DNA of 64,000 bases, from the NCBI RefSeq assembly GCF_016937515.1, contig NZ_JAFHKM010000002.1, forward strand, positions 1,297,001 to 1,361,000, written 5' to 3'. The notes under the pieces were generated by a model. The model made no database searches. It was not told the origin of the DNA and was given only the letters and a program-made list of their open reading frames with translations. Below, piece by piece: positions 51,891 through 60,210 of this stretch. The position numbers were made by a program, and so were the translations under genes. The stretch is from Cohnella algarum. Lineage in GTDB: Bacteria; Bacillota; Bacilli; Paenibacillales; Paenibacillaceae. Position 1 is the first letter of the stretch. Every line of letters begins with the position of its first letter.

Positions 51891-52531
51891 CGATCGTTGC
51901 CGGCGGCATCGTTCTCAACGTCTCCCTGACGGTATTGGCGGCCTACGTGCTTTCGCGCCGGAACGTGCTATGGAACAAATTTCTGACGATATTTATCGTC
52001 GTCACGATGTTTTTCAACGCTGGGCTCATTCCGTTTTATCTCGTCGTCAAGGGCTTGGGCATGATGAACACCTTGTGGGCGCTGCTCCTCCCTTTTGCCA
52101 TCAAAACGTTCCATCTGATCATCGTGCGCACCGCTTTTTTATCGCTGCCTCCCGAGCTCGAGGAGTCGGCGCAGATCGACGGCGCCAATCACCTGACCAC
52201 GCTGCTCAAAATCGTCGTTCCTCTGTCCATGCCGGTCATTAGCGTTATCGTCCTTTATACGGCGGTAGACAAATGGAACATGTGGTTTATCCCTTCCGTG
52301 TTTATTCAGGATCGAACGCTGTATCCGCTGCAACTCGTCCTGCGCGAAATTTTGATCAACGACGCGACAGACAACATCTCGTTCGGAGCGGGAGTCGGGG
52401 AAGCGCGAAAAATCGGCGAAACGATCAAATACGCCACGATCGTTATCGCCACCTTGCCCGTGCTGTTTATTTATCCGTTTTTGCAGAAGTACTTCGTGAA
52501 AGGCGCCCTTATCGGGGCAGTCAAAGGTTAA
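51800..52531 (+). pseudogene. 5'-truncated CUT1-type permease (LplC/YtcP-like)
   Basis: From about 51850 the frame encodes NPALWTGYRNTLTIV and then five typical helices to the family C-terminus KYFVKGALIGAVKG. The EAA loop is intact (ELEESAQIDGANHL, VPLSMPV). About 75 N-terminal residues, including the first helix, are missing; upstream codons show no permease homology. An ATG at 51800 could start a shortened product. No partner permease or binding protein is adjacent, which supports a remnant. Confidence 0.75.
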
Positions 52532-52639
52532 TGCGTTTGAAACGAAAGGCTCGCATGTCCGTTATTCGCGGACCGTTGGAGTTCCCCCGCCGATCGCCGA
52601 GCGTCGGGGTGTGTCTTTTTCGGCAAGCGCCGGTTCCCG

Positions 52640-52665
52640 GGTTCCCTTTAGCGGAACCTTTTTTT
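52640..52665 (+). terminator. terminator after the permease remnant
   Basis: GGTTCC, a 7-base loop and GGAACC are followed by seven T. Confidence 0.78.
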
Positions 52666-52677
52666 ATGGAAAAAGGG

Positions 52678-52708
52678 TTGCTTCTAACGTAACGTCAAGT
52701 TCTACAAT
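52678..52708 (+). promoter_or_regulatory. MerR-type promoter with 19-bp spacer
   Basis: TTGCTT (52678-52683) and TACAAT (52703-52708) are separated by exactly 19 bp, the overlong spacing at which MerR-family activators act. The spacer carries an imperfect dyad around AACGTAACGT. Confidence 0.65.
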
Positions 52709-52729
52709 GGGAATGGGAGGGAACAGCCT

Positions 52730-53491
52730 ATGACCCGTTACATGTCCATCGGCGAATTCGCCAAGCTTACCGGCGTCAGCCAGCGGACGCTTCGCTACTA
52801 CGACCAGATCGGCCTGCTCGCGCCAAGCCATATCAGCGATTCCGGACGCCGCTTTTATGACGAAAGCGATCTGATCCCGCTTCAGCACATCATCGCTTTG
52901 AAGTATCTGGAGTTTTCGCTGGATGAAATCCGCGCCGCTTTGCCCCAGCGTCCGGCAAGCCTGAAAGAATCGCTTGCGCTGCAAAAAGAGGCGATCCGGC
53001 GCAAGCAAGATCAGCTCGCCCAAATGCAAAAGGCGATCGACTACAGCTTGTCCGTGATGGAGGACGGAGAGCTCGATACCCAGTTGATCAGCTTCCTCAT
53101 TCATAGCGTGCTGAAGGAAAAGGAGCACCTGCGCTGGCTCGCGCAGCATTTCCCGGAACCGACCGTCGAGACGTTGACGGAAGTCATGCGAACCCGGGAG
53201 CTGGAGCTGACGAAGCGGTCCGTCGACATCATGCAAGCGTTGAAGCGCGACCTGCCGCTGTACGAGCCCGGGCATCCGCGGTTGCAGTCTCATGTCGCGC
53301 AGTTGATGGAGCAGGTTGCGGAAATATTCGGTCCGGGGTTCAGGCTCGAGGACCTCGATATTGATGCGGAAGCGCTGGATCATGTCCCGGACGCCCACGT
53401 CTCCCCGTTTACCCGCGAGGAAGAAGAAAAGCTCCAGCAAGTGTTCGAATGCTACGCGCAGCAGCAGAAGGGGGAAAAGACCGATGTATGA
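52730..53491 (+). CDS. MerR-family regulator with a TipA-like effector region
   Basis: The 253-residue protein has the MerR winged helix (YMSIGEFAKLTGVSQRTLRYYD, residues 4-25), a coiled-coil dimerisation helix (EAIRRKQDQLAQMQKAID) and a long C-terminal helical domain like those that bind drugs in TipAS-type proteins. A GGGAGG site precedes the ATG. It is coupled to the ABC exporter gene by an 8-bp overlap and has a 19-bp-spacer promoter, so it probably activates the pair on exposure to a compound. Confidence 0.88.
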   Translation: MTRYMSIGEFAKLTGVSQRTLRYYDQIGLLAPSHISDSGRRFYDESDLIPLQHIIALKYLEFSLDEIRAALPQRPASLKESLALQKEAIRRKQDQLAQMQKAIDYSLSVMEDGELDTQLISFLIHSVLKEKEHLRWLAQHFPEPTVETLTEVMRTRELELTKRSVDIMQALKRDLPLYEPGHPRLQSHVAQLMEQVAEIFGPGFRLEDLDIDAEALDHVPDAHVSPFTREEEEKLQQVFECYAQQQKGEKTDV

Positions 53492-55604
53492 GCAGCCATC
53501 CGCAGCAGGGGGAAAAGCCGCCTTGCAGGAGCAGCCCGACGCCATGCCGGTAAAAAAGATGTCGCCGGAACAATCGCACGCTTCCGATGAAAAAACCGCG
53601 CCGTCGGAGCGGCCGGCCGTTTCGGCGACGGCCTGGCGCAACTTCATTTCACTGCTGAAAATCGGAAAGCCCGCCAAAAAAATTCTCGTGTTCGCCGCCG
53701 CGCTCAGCTTGCTCGAAGCGGCCGCCGGATTGGTCGTCCCGCTGTTTGCGCGCGACTTCATCAATCGCTTTGCCGACATCGGGTTCAGCGCGGCCCTGAT
53801 CGCGGGACTGGTCGCCGCCTTCGTCATGCAGGCGCTGGCGGGAGGCGTCGCCCACTACTTGCTGAACGCAACCGGCGAGCGAATCGTCGCGGGCATTCGC
53901 AGGCGCCTGTGGGGCCACGCGCTGGAATTGCCGGTCGCCTATTACGACAAGCACGAGTCCGGCGAGCTGATGAGCCGGATCACGCAGGACACGAGCGCGA
54001 TCAAGACGCTCGTCGCCAGCCACCTCGGCACGTTCGTCTCCGGCATCGTCTCCATCGCGGGCGCCGTGATCCTGCTGTTCGTCATGGACTGGCGCATGAC
54101 CGTCATTCTGCTTTCCGCCATTCCTCTTTCCATGCTTGTCCTCGTGCCGTTCGGCAGAAAAATCTACCGCATCTCCCTGCAGGCGCAGGACGAAATGGCC
54201 GGCTTCAGCGCGAATCTCGGCCGCGTGCTCAGCGAAATCCGGCTCGTCAAGGCATCGAACGCCCAAGCTCCGGAACGAAAACGCGGCGGCCTCCAAATCG
54301 ACAACCTGCTGCGCTTCGGCTTGAAGGAAGCGGTCGTGCAAGCCGTCGTCGCCCCGGTCATGACGACCGTCATTCTGATCGTCTTCGTCGTCATCATCGG
54401 CTACGGCGGCGCCCGGGTCGCATCCGGCGACCTGCTGGCGGGAACGCTCGTCGCGATTCTGATCTACTTGTTCCAGATCATAACGCCGTTTACGATGATG
54501 GCGTCCTTCTTCACCGCCTTTCAGAAGGCGATGGGCGCCAGCGAGCGCATCCAGGAGTTGCTGAATACGGCGGGAGAGCAGGCGTCGGGACTGGAGGGCG
54601 GCGCTTCCGGTTCGGACGCATCCGGCGACGGCCGCGTTCCGTCGCCCGAGGATCGGACCCGCGACCGGAATGCATCCGGGCGCCGCGCCCCGCTTCCCGC
54701 TGTCGCGGCGGCCGATTCGGGCGAAATACTTTCGCGACATCGCTCGGGATCTCCCGGCGGTTCGACCGCCGCGTTAACGGAACACGGGGTCAAGCCGGAT
54801 TTTTCCCGTCCCCTCGTTTTCGAAGACGTCTCTTTCGGCTACGATGCGGACAAAAAAATTTTAACGAACGTCCGCTTTACCGTTTTCCCGGGGCAAACCG
54901 TCGCGTTCGTCGGCCCGAGCGGCGCGGGCAAAACGACGGTCTTCTCGCTGATTGAAAGGTTTTACCTGCCGACGGACGGCCAAATCCGGCTCGGGGATAC
55001 GGACATCTCGGCCATCTCCTTGCCGCAATGGCGCTGCGAAATCGGCTACGTTTCCCAGGACAGCCCGCTCATGTCCGGCACGATCCGGGAAAATATTTGT
55101 TACGGCATCGAACGCCCGATTTCCGACCGGGAGCTGGCGGAGGCGGCCGAACTGGCCAATGCGGCGGAGTTCGTCGCCAAGCTGCCGCAGGGCTTCGACA
55201 CCGAAGTGGGCGAACGCGGCGTCCGGCTGTCCGGCGGTCAGCGCCAGCGCATCGCCATCGCGCGGGCGCTGCTGCGCAACCCCCGGCTGCTGCTGCTGGA
55301 CGAAGCGACGTCGAACCTGGACAGCGAATCGGAAGCGCTCGTGCAGCACGCGCTGCAAAATTTGAAAAAAGACCGCACGACGCTCGTCATCGCGCACCGC
55401 CTGTCCACCGTTTTCGAAGCCGATCAAATTCTCGTGCTCGAACGCGGAACCGTGACCGGCAGCGGCACGCACGAACAATTGCTGAGCGGCCATCCTCTCT
55501 ACCGCAAGCTCGTCCGGCAGCAGATGAAGGCTGCGCTTCCGGCGAACGACGGCGAGGAGGCGGAGGTTAAGGCTGCAGAGATTAAGGTTCCGGAAACTCC
55601 GTAG
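53484..55604 (+). CDS. ABC exporter, MsbA/BmrA type half-transporter with a long linker
   Basis: The ATG at 53484 behind GGGGG gives 706 residues. After a hydrophilic N-terminus of about 60 residues come six helices (about 60-350) and an ATPase domain with Walker A (GPSGAGKTT), Q-loop (YVSQDSPLMSG), signature (LSGGQRQRIAIARAL), Walker B (LLLLDEATSNLD) and switch histidine (IAHRLST). A linker of about 80 residues rich in Gly, Ser, Asp and Arg separates the two domains, unusually long for this family. It works as a homodimer or heterodimer exporting drugs or lipids; regulation is by the coupled MerR gene. Confidence 0.9.
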   Translation: MYEQPSAAGGKAALQEQPDAMPVKKMSPEQSHASDEKTAPSERPAVSATAWRNFISLLKIGKPAKKILVFAAALSLLEAAAGLVVPLFARDFINRFADIGFSAALIAGLVAAFVMQALAGGVAHYLLNATGERIVAGIRRRLWGHALELPVAYYDKHESGELMSRITQDTSAIKTLVASHLGTFVSGIVSIAGAVILLFVMDWRMTVILLSAIPLSMLVLVPFGRKIYRISLQAQDEMAGFSANLGRVLSEIRLVKASNAQAPERKRGGLQIDNLLRFGLKEAVVQAVVAPVMTTVILIVFVVIIGYGGARVASGDLLAGTLVAILIYLFQIITPFTMMASFFTAFQKAMGASERIQELLNTAGEQASGLEGGASGSDASGDGRVPSPEDRTRDRNASGRRAPLPAVAAADSGEILSRHRSGSPGGSTAALTEHGVKPDFSRPLVFEDVSFGYDADKKILTNVRFTVFPGQTVAFVGPSGAGKTTVFSLIERFYLPTDGQIRLGDTDISAISLPQWRCEIGYVSQDSPLMSGTIRENICYGIERPISDRELAEAAELANAAEFVAKLPQGFDTEVGERGVRLSGGQRQRIAIARALLRNPRLLLLDEATSNLDSESEALVQHALQNLKKDRTTLVIAHRLSTVFEADQILVLERGTVTGSGTHEQLLSGHPLYRKLVRQQMKAALPANDGEEAEVKAAEIKVPETP

Positions 55605-55697
55605 GGGGCAGGGGCGCCCGAAGGGTTGCCAGTTCCGCGTCCCGGGCTTTATGATAGGAGGGATAAAAAGAGACAAACAGGATAGGAGATAACGGCC

Positions 55698-56470
55698 TTG
55701 GCATATAAAATCGTATTTTTCGATATCGACGGCACCTTGGTAGACGAGGAAAAGAAAATCCCGTTAGACGCGGTCCAAGCCGTCCGCGCGCTGCGGGAAA
55801 AGGGAGTCGTTACGGCGATCGCGACGGGACGCGCGCCTTACTTTTTCCAATCGATCGCCGAGCAGCTCGGCATCCGCACTTTCGTCAGCTTGAACGGCGC
55901 CTACGTCGTGCACGAAGGCGCCCCATTTACAAGCATTCGATTCAACGCGAGGCGTTGAAACAGCTGGTTTCGCTGGCCGAGGCACACGGGCATCCGCTCG
56001 TATTCGAGGGCAGCGAAGGCTATTTTGCCAATACGGAAGACCATCCGCACATGCTGGAGTCGGTCAACTCGCTCAAAGTCGAGCTGCCGGGCTACAACCC
56101 CTCGTTCTGGGAATCGGACGACATTTTCCAGGTGTTCCTGCATTGCGAGTCGCACGAAGAGCACCTTTATGAACCGCTGTTGTCCGAGCTGCGGCTCGTC
56201 CGCTGGCATCCTTCGGCGCTCGACGTGCTGCCCGTCGGCGGCTCCAAGGCGCTCGGCATCGAGCAGCTGCTCGCGCATCTCGGCATCGCCAAGGAAGAAG
56301 CGGTCGCCTTCGGCGACGGCCTGAACGACAAAGAGATGCTGTCGTACGTCGGCCTCGGCATCGCGATGGGCAACGCCCACGAACAGCTGAAGCCGTTTGC
56401 GGACTACGTCACGTCCGACGTGGACAAGGGCGGCATTGCGGGCGGCTTGCGTTACGCGGGATTGCTCTGA
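55698..56470 (+). CDS. Cof-type HAD phosphatase with an apparent frame break
   Basis: The protein would have about 257 residues. Motif I is FFDIDGTLVDEEK near residues 7-19, the SLNGAYVV segment follows, and GFGDGLNDKEML-type motif IV (AFGDGLNDKEML) lies near the end. The first frame, from a TTG behind AGGAG, breaks at the CCCC run at 55921-55924; one additional C gives APIYKHSIQREALKQLV and continues in the second frame. Cof-type enzymes dephosphorylate sugar phosphates or flavin mononucleotide. Confidence 0.8.
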
Positions 56471-56639
56471 CGGATCATGCTCGCCGGCGCCCGGCACGCG
56501 CCTGTCGCAACGCGCGATAGGCGCTGCCCGATCCCGGTTCGCTCCCCTTGAAGCAACCGTGCCGCCACTGCCGTCACGCTTCGTATCGCGATGCCTCGCG
56601 GGCGCCACCCGCTTTGAAACTGGTTTCGTTTGAACGGGG

Positions 56640-56800
56640 CCGGAGACGGCCCGCCAGCCGAATTAGCGGTCGCCGGAGGCCGTTATTTCGCTTGAGCGAC
56701 GCCGAAAACGGCCCGCCACCCGAATTAACGGTCGCTGAAGGCCGTTATTCCCGAAAAATCGTGTGATTTGGGTAAATAGCGGCCCCGGGAGACCGCTATT
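56640..56800. repeat. family C dyad array (3 dyads)
   Basis: Three dyads of the form TArCGG...CCGyTA have centres at 56674.5, 56736.5 and 56787.5, i.e. steps of 62 and 51 bp. The flanks CGAATTA and ATTTCGCTTGA recur. The sequence is unrelated to families A and B but the spacing is the same. The interval 56471-56858 holds nothing else recognisable. Confidence 0.75.
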
Positions 56801-56858
56801 TCGCTTGAACGAGATGGGGTGCTGCCGGCCCATAACGTCTGGGAGGGCAGCCTCTTTT

Positions 56859-57660
56859 TCACACGCTTTTTGCCATAATCGACTCCCGCATCGCTTCCCG
56901 CTCGTCCGGCGTCAGGCGCGGGCAGTTAAAGCACTTCTCGCCCCCCTCGCGGCAGTAATACATGCAGCAGGCGGAACGAATCATCCACTGCTCCCCGGAC
57001 GGTAGGGGCTTTCCACGAAGCGCGGCCGATGCGGGAACGGATTGCGGCGGCGGTTGAACCAGTCGGCCGGCACCGTTTCGGTCAAAACCCGGTAGTCGTG
57101 CTCAAGCCTCGCCAGCGCTTCTTCCCCTTTTTCCATCTCCGCGATCATGCCCTTCACCCGGAGCATGTGCGCGCCGAATTGTCCCCATACAAGCTCGGGC
57201 TTCAATCCCGCGCATCCCGCGATCGTCTCGATCGCAGGCGCGACGGACTCGCGAATGAATGGTTCCCACTCCCGCATGATGAACGCTTCGCGCTCCGGAC
57301 CCGGCTTGTCGGGCACATCCTTGTACCGGGCTTCTTTTATTTTGAACCCGAGGTGGGCATGGTCCCGTGAGACTCCAATTGGAACGTTAAATTAGACAAA
57401 GACAAGTCCGGCATCCGATTGTGCTGAACGATGAAAATCAGCGAGACGGCGCACAAGTTGCACAGCGTCATTCCCGCAAACGATACCGGCAGCTCCAAGC
57501 CCGTCGCCCGAACGAGCCTGCCGCCGCTTTCCAGCACCGGAAGCAGCTTCCCGCCGTCAAGCAGATCCGTTCCTTCCACCTCGACAAGCGGGTGCTCCAT
57601 CCCCTCGAGCGAAATATGAAAATAGCGCTTCACCAACGAAAAATCGATATCCGTGGACAT
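56859..57660 (-). CDS. FhuF-like siderophore-iron reductase with two apparent frame breaks
   Basis: The N-terminus (MSTDIDFSLVKRYFHISL) from the ATG at 57660, a middle part (EWEPFIRESVAPAIETIAG, ELVWGQFGAHMLRVKG) and a C-terminal cysteine motif (SACCMYYCREGGEKCFNCPR) lie in different frames. The breaks are near 57361-57373 and at the CCCC run 56993-56996, where one more base would restore PGEQWMIRSACC. The four-cysteine end holds a 2Fe-2S cluster in FhuF-type reductases that free iron from hydroxamate siderophores. A Fur box overlaps the promoter. It may be a pseudogene or carry base-calling errors. Confidence 0.72.
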
Positions 57661-57690
57661 GCGAACCCTCCCGCGCCTTTCTTTGCTCTC

Positions 57691-57719
57691 ATCATACCTC
57701 GGGAGGAGTCGGTAATCAA
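57691..57719 (-). promoter_or_regulatory. sigma-A promoter of the FhuF-like gene
   Basis: On the minus strand TTGATT (57719-57714) and TATGAT (57696-57691) are 17 bp apart. Confidence 0.75.
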
Positions 57720-57736
57720 TGAGAAAGATTATTATT
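57718..57736. promoter_or_regulatory. Fur box of the FhuF-like gene
   Basis: AATGAGAAAGATTATTATT matches AATGATAATGATTATCATT at 16 of 19 positions and touches the -35 box. Confidence 0.78.
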
Positions 57737-57896
57737 GTCGGCGAGAAGCAACCGCCGTTCGTACGACCATTGCCCTCGCCTTATAAGAAAGCGCCTTGCG
57801 GGCCTTCGCGGGTTCGGCTTTTCTTTGGTCGCTTCCGTCCGCCGCCGTAACCCCAGTCCGAGAGCTTCGGGCAGCAACCAACGCGCTTGGCCTCGC

Positions 57897-58033
57897 TGGA
57901 TTTTATCCAATCAAAACCGGCTTTTTCGCGAAACTCGCCAGCTTGGTTGGATTTTGTCAGATTTTGTCCAATCAGGAGAGGCTTTTTCAGAGATTCCGCC
58001 CGACATTTCCGCATCCTCGTTGGATTAAATCCA
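57897..58033. repeat. family B dyad array, locus 3
   Basis: TGGATTTTATCCA starts at 57897, a degenerate copy (TGGATTTTGTCAG) at 57948, an overlapping copy (CAGATTTTGTCCA) at 57958 and TGGATTAAATCCA at 58021: steps of 51, 10 and 63 bp. It immediately precedes family A locus 5, as at 19 kb. No gene is seen from 57737 to 57890. Confidence 0.72.
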
Positions 58034-58123
58034 CTGCAATATTGGTTACTGAAGGACAAGAAAATTTTCCCCGGCAAAGTCGATGGCCATCGACCGGGCA
58101 AGCATGCGTTTGGCGGGTTAAGA

Positions 58124-58348
58124 TGAGCAGCCTCGACTCAACCGGATCGTTAGTGGGAGTACGGCGGCGGCGAGATGAGTCATATGGACTCAAGTGCGTG
58201 CGGCTTAATGCGAATGGCGGGTTAAAATGAGTAGCCACGACTCAACCGGATCGTTAATAGGCGTGCGGAGGCGGCGAGATGAGTCGTCGTTACCCAACTG
58301 CGTGCGGCTTTAAGCGTATGGCCGGTCAACATGTGTAGCCGCGACTCA
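58124..58348. repeat. family A dyad array, locus 5 (52-bp period, 5 dyads)
   Basis: Dyads start at 58124, 58176, 58228, 58280 and 58332, each exactly 52 bp apart, though individual copies have diverged (for example TGAGTCATATGGACTCA and TGTGTAGCCGCGACTCA). The last lies about 40 bp before the hyuB terminator. Confidence 0.85.
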
Positions 58349-58388
58349 GTTGGATCGGATCGGGAGGCGAGCCGACTTCCGATTCGAA

Positions 58389-58434
58389 GAAAAATCGCCG
58401 GCAGGCCGCGACATCCGTCGCGCCAGCCGGCGAT
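58389..58434 (-). terminator. terminator of the hyu operon
   Basis: ATCGCCGGC and GCCGGCGAT enclose an inner GC-rich hairpin and are followed on the minus strand by a T-rich run. Confidence 0.85.
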
Positions 58435-58446
58435 TCGTTTTTCTTT

Positions 58447-60210
58447 TTACTGCGTCACGGCCCGACGCATTTCCTCCCGCCTTGCCGCCGTTGCCTCCTC
58501 GTCTAGAACGTAGCCCGCTCCGGCCGGCTTCACGACGACGCCGTAATCGCGCAACGCGGCCTCCGGCGTCACGTAGCCGTTCAGCACATCGTCCAGCACG
58601 CGCGAGGCTTCGCGCTCGTACGGATGGCCCCAGCCGCCCCCGCCCGAGCGGTGGAACGTCAGAATGCCGCCCGGCGCCATCGGCAGGTCAAATTCCGTCT
58701 CCGGCACCGACTTCGCGCCCGGCCGGCCGTCGTCCACGATCACCGCGTTGGACGGACCGTCGCCGCCGCCGCAGAAGCCCTTCGTCGTGTTGCGGACGCC
58801 GGCCATCATGACGCTCGTGCGGCTTTCGGCCAGGTGCTGGATCCGCACTTCAAGCCCGGGCGCGCCCCGCCATTTGCCCGCGCCGGTGTAATCCGCCGCG
58901 TACTCGTGCTTGAGCACCCGGCACGGATATTGCAGCTCGGTCATTTCGATCGACGGCAGAATGACCCCGGTCATGACCGGCGGATACAGTCCCCAGCCGT
59001 CCGTGCCGTAAGCCGCGCCCGCGCCGCCCGTGTAGCCGAAAAAGTTGAGGTTGACCCACGGGCGGCCGTCCTCGTACTGTCCGTGCGAGTAGGCGAGCGG
59101 CAGCTTGTGCGCGTTCACCCCGACCCGCGTCGGCGCGCATTGCGACAGGGCGAGCAGCACCGCCTCCGCGATTTCCGCGCCCACGCAGGCGGTCGCATGG
59201 CCGCACGGAGCCGGCGGCAGCGGGTTGACGACCGTGCCGGGCGGCGCCGTTACGGTCACCGGATTCATATACCCTTCGTTGATCGGAATGTCCTCGTCGC
59301 AGCAGGTGGAAATGCCGACGAACGCAAACGACGTCGTATTGGAAAGCGGGCTGTTGACAAAGCCCTCCACTTGCGGGGACGAACCCGTAAAGTCGATCGC
59401 CAGGTCGCTGCCCGACACGGTCACCGTCGCCCGGACCCGGATGTCGCGGTTGCCTTGAAAATCATGATCGGCAAACGTCTCCGCCGTATACGTGCCGTCC
59501 GGCCAGCTCGCGATCTCCTCGCGCACCCGCCGTTCGGTGTAGGCGATGCGGTCGTCGATCGCCTCGGCCACCGCCTCGCCGCCGTAGCGGTCGAGCAGCT
59601 GCTGCACGCGGTCCGCCGCCACCTGGCAGGCGCCGATCATCGCGTTCAAGTCGCCCTCCAGCCAGTGGGCCAGCCGGTTGTTGCCGAGAATGAGCTCGAA
59701 CACGTCCTTGCGTTTTTCCCCGCGTTCGTACAGCTTGACCGGCGGAATGCGCAGCCCGTCCTGCCAAATGTCGCGGGAACGCGGATTGTAGCCGCCCGCC
59801 ACCGGCCCGCCGTTGTCGCCCATGTGGCTGCGGACCGCGGGAAGCAGCATCGGCTTCCGGCCGTAAAACACGGGCGTCACGATCGTCCAGTCCAGGCTGT
59901 GCGAGCCGCCGTAATACGGATCGTTGACGAGCAGCACGTCGCCCGGGTGCAAGTCGTAACGGAAAGCCTCCATCAACCGGTCGACCGCGCTGACGACGGC
60001 ATACAAGTGCAGCGTGCAGCCGGGCGCCTGGGCGACCAGCCGGGACGTGCTCCCGGGCAGGTCGAAAATGCCGGTCGTAAAATCGTGCGCTTCGTTAAAA
60101 AGCGGCGACCTGGCTGTCCGGGTGACGACCGCGCTCATCTCCTGGGCGACCGAATCGAGCGTCCCGCCTACGACCTGCGACAAAATGCGTTTGTTCGTCT
60201 CACGAGCCAT
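58447..60210 (-). CDS. hyuB: hydantoinase B/5-oxoprolinase family subunit (canonical HyuB)
   Basis: Started at 60210 with GGAGG 9 bp upstream, the protein has 587 residues, normal for HyuB. Typical segments are AHDFTTGIFD, DVLLVNDPYYGGSHSLD, MGDNGGPVAGGYNP and the C-terminal FHRSGGGGWGHP. With the HyuA subunit it would hydrolyse or carboxylate a cyclic amide such as N-methylhydantoin or 5-oxoproline at the cost of ATP. It is the last gene of the operon and overlaps the preceding hyuB-like gene by 11 bp. Confidence 0.9.
   Translation of the reverse strand: MARETNKRILSQVVGGTLDSVAQEMSAVVTRTARSPLFNEAHDFTTGIFDLPGSTSRLVAQAPGCTLHLYAVVSAVDRLMEAFRYDLHPGDVLLVNDPYYGGSHSLDWTIVTPVFYGRKPMLLPAVRSHMGDNGGPVAGGYNPRSRDIWQDGLRIPPVKLYERGEKRKDVFELILGNNRLAHWLEGDLNAMIGACQVAADRVQQLLDRYGGEAVAEAIDDRIAYTERRVREEIASWPDGTYTAETFADHDFQGNRDIRVRATVTVSGSDLAIDFTGSSPQVEGFVNSPLSNTTSFAFVGISTCCDEDIPINEGYMNPVTVTAPPGTVVNPLPPAPCGHATACVGAEIAEAVLLALSQCAPTRVGVNAHKLPLAYSHGQYEDGRPWVNLNFFGYTGGAGAAYGTDGWGLYPPVMTGVILPSIEMTELQYPCRVLKHEYAADYTGAGKWRGAPGLEVRIQHLAESRTSVMMAGVRNTTKGFCGGGDGPSNAVIVDDGRPGAKSVPETEFDLPMAPGGILTFHRSGGGGWGHPYEREASRVLDDVLNGYVTPEAALRDYGVVVKPAGAGYVLDEEATAARREEMRRAVTQ

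Noticed and set aside
57716..57910. Small minus-strand frame over the Fur box
   Set aside because: It crosses a promoter and a dyad array and has no homology.
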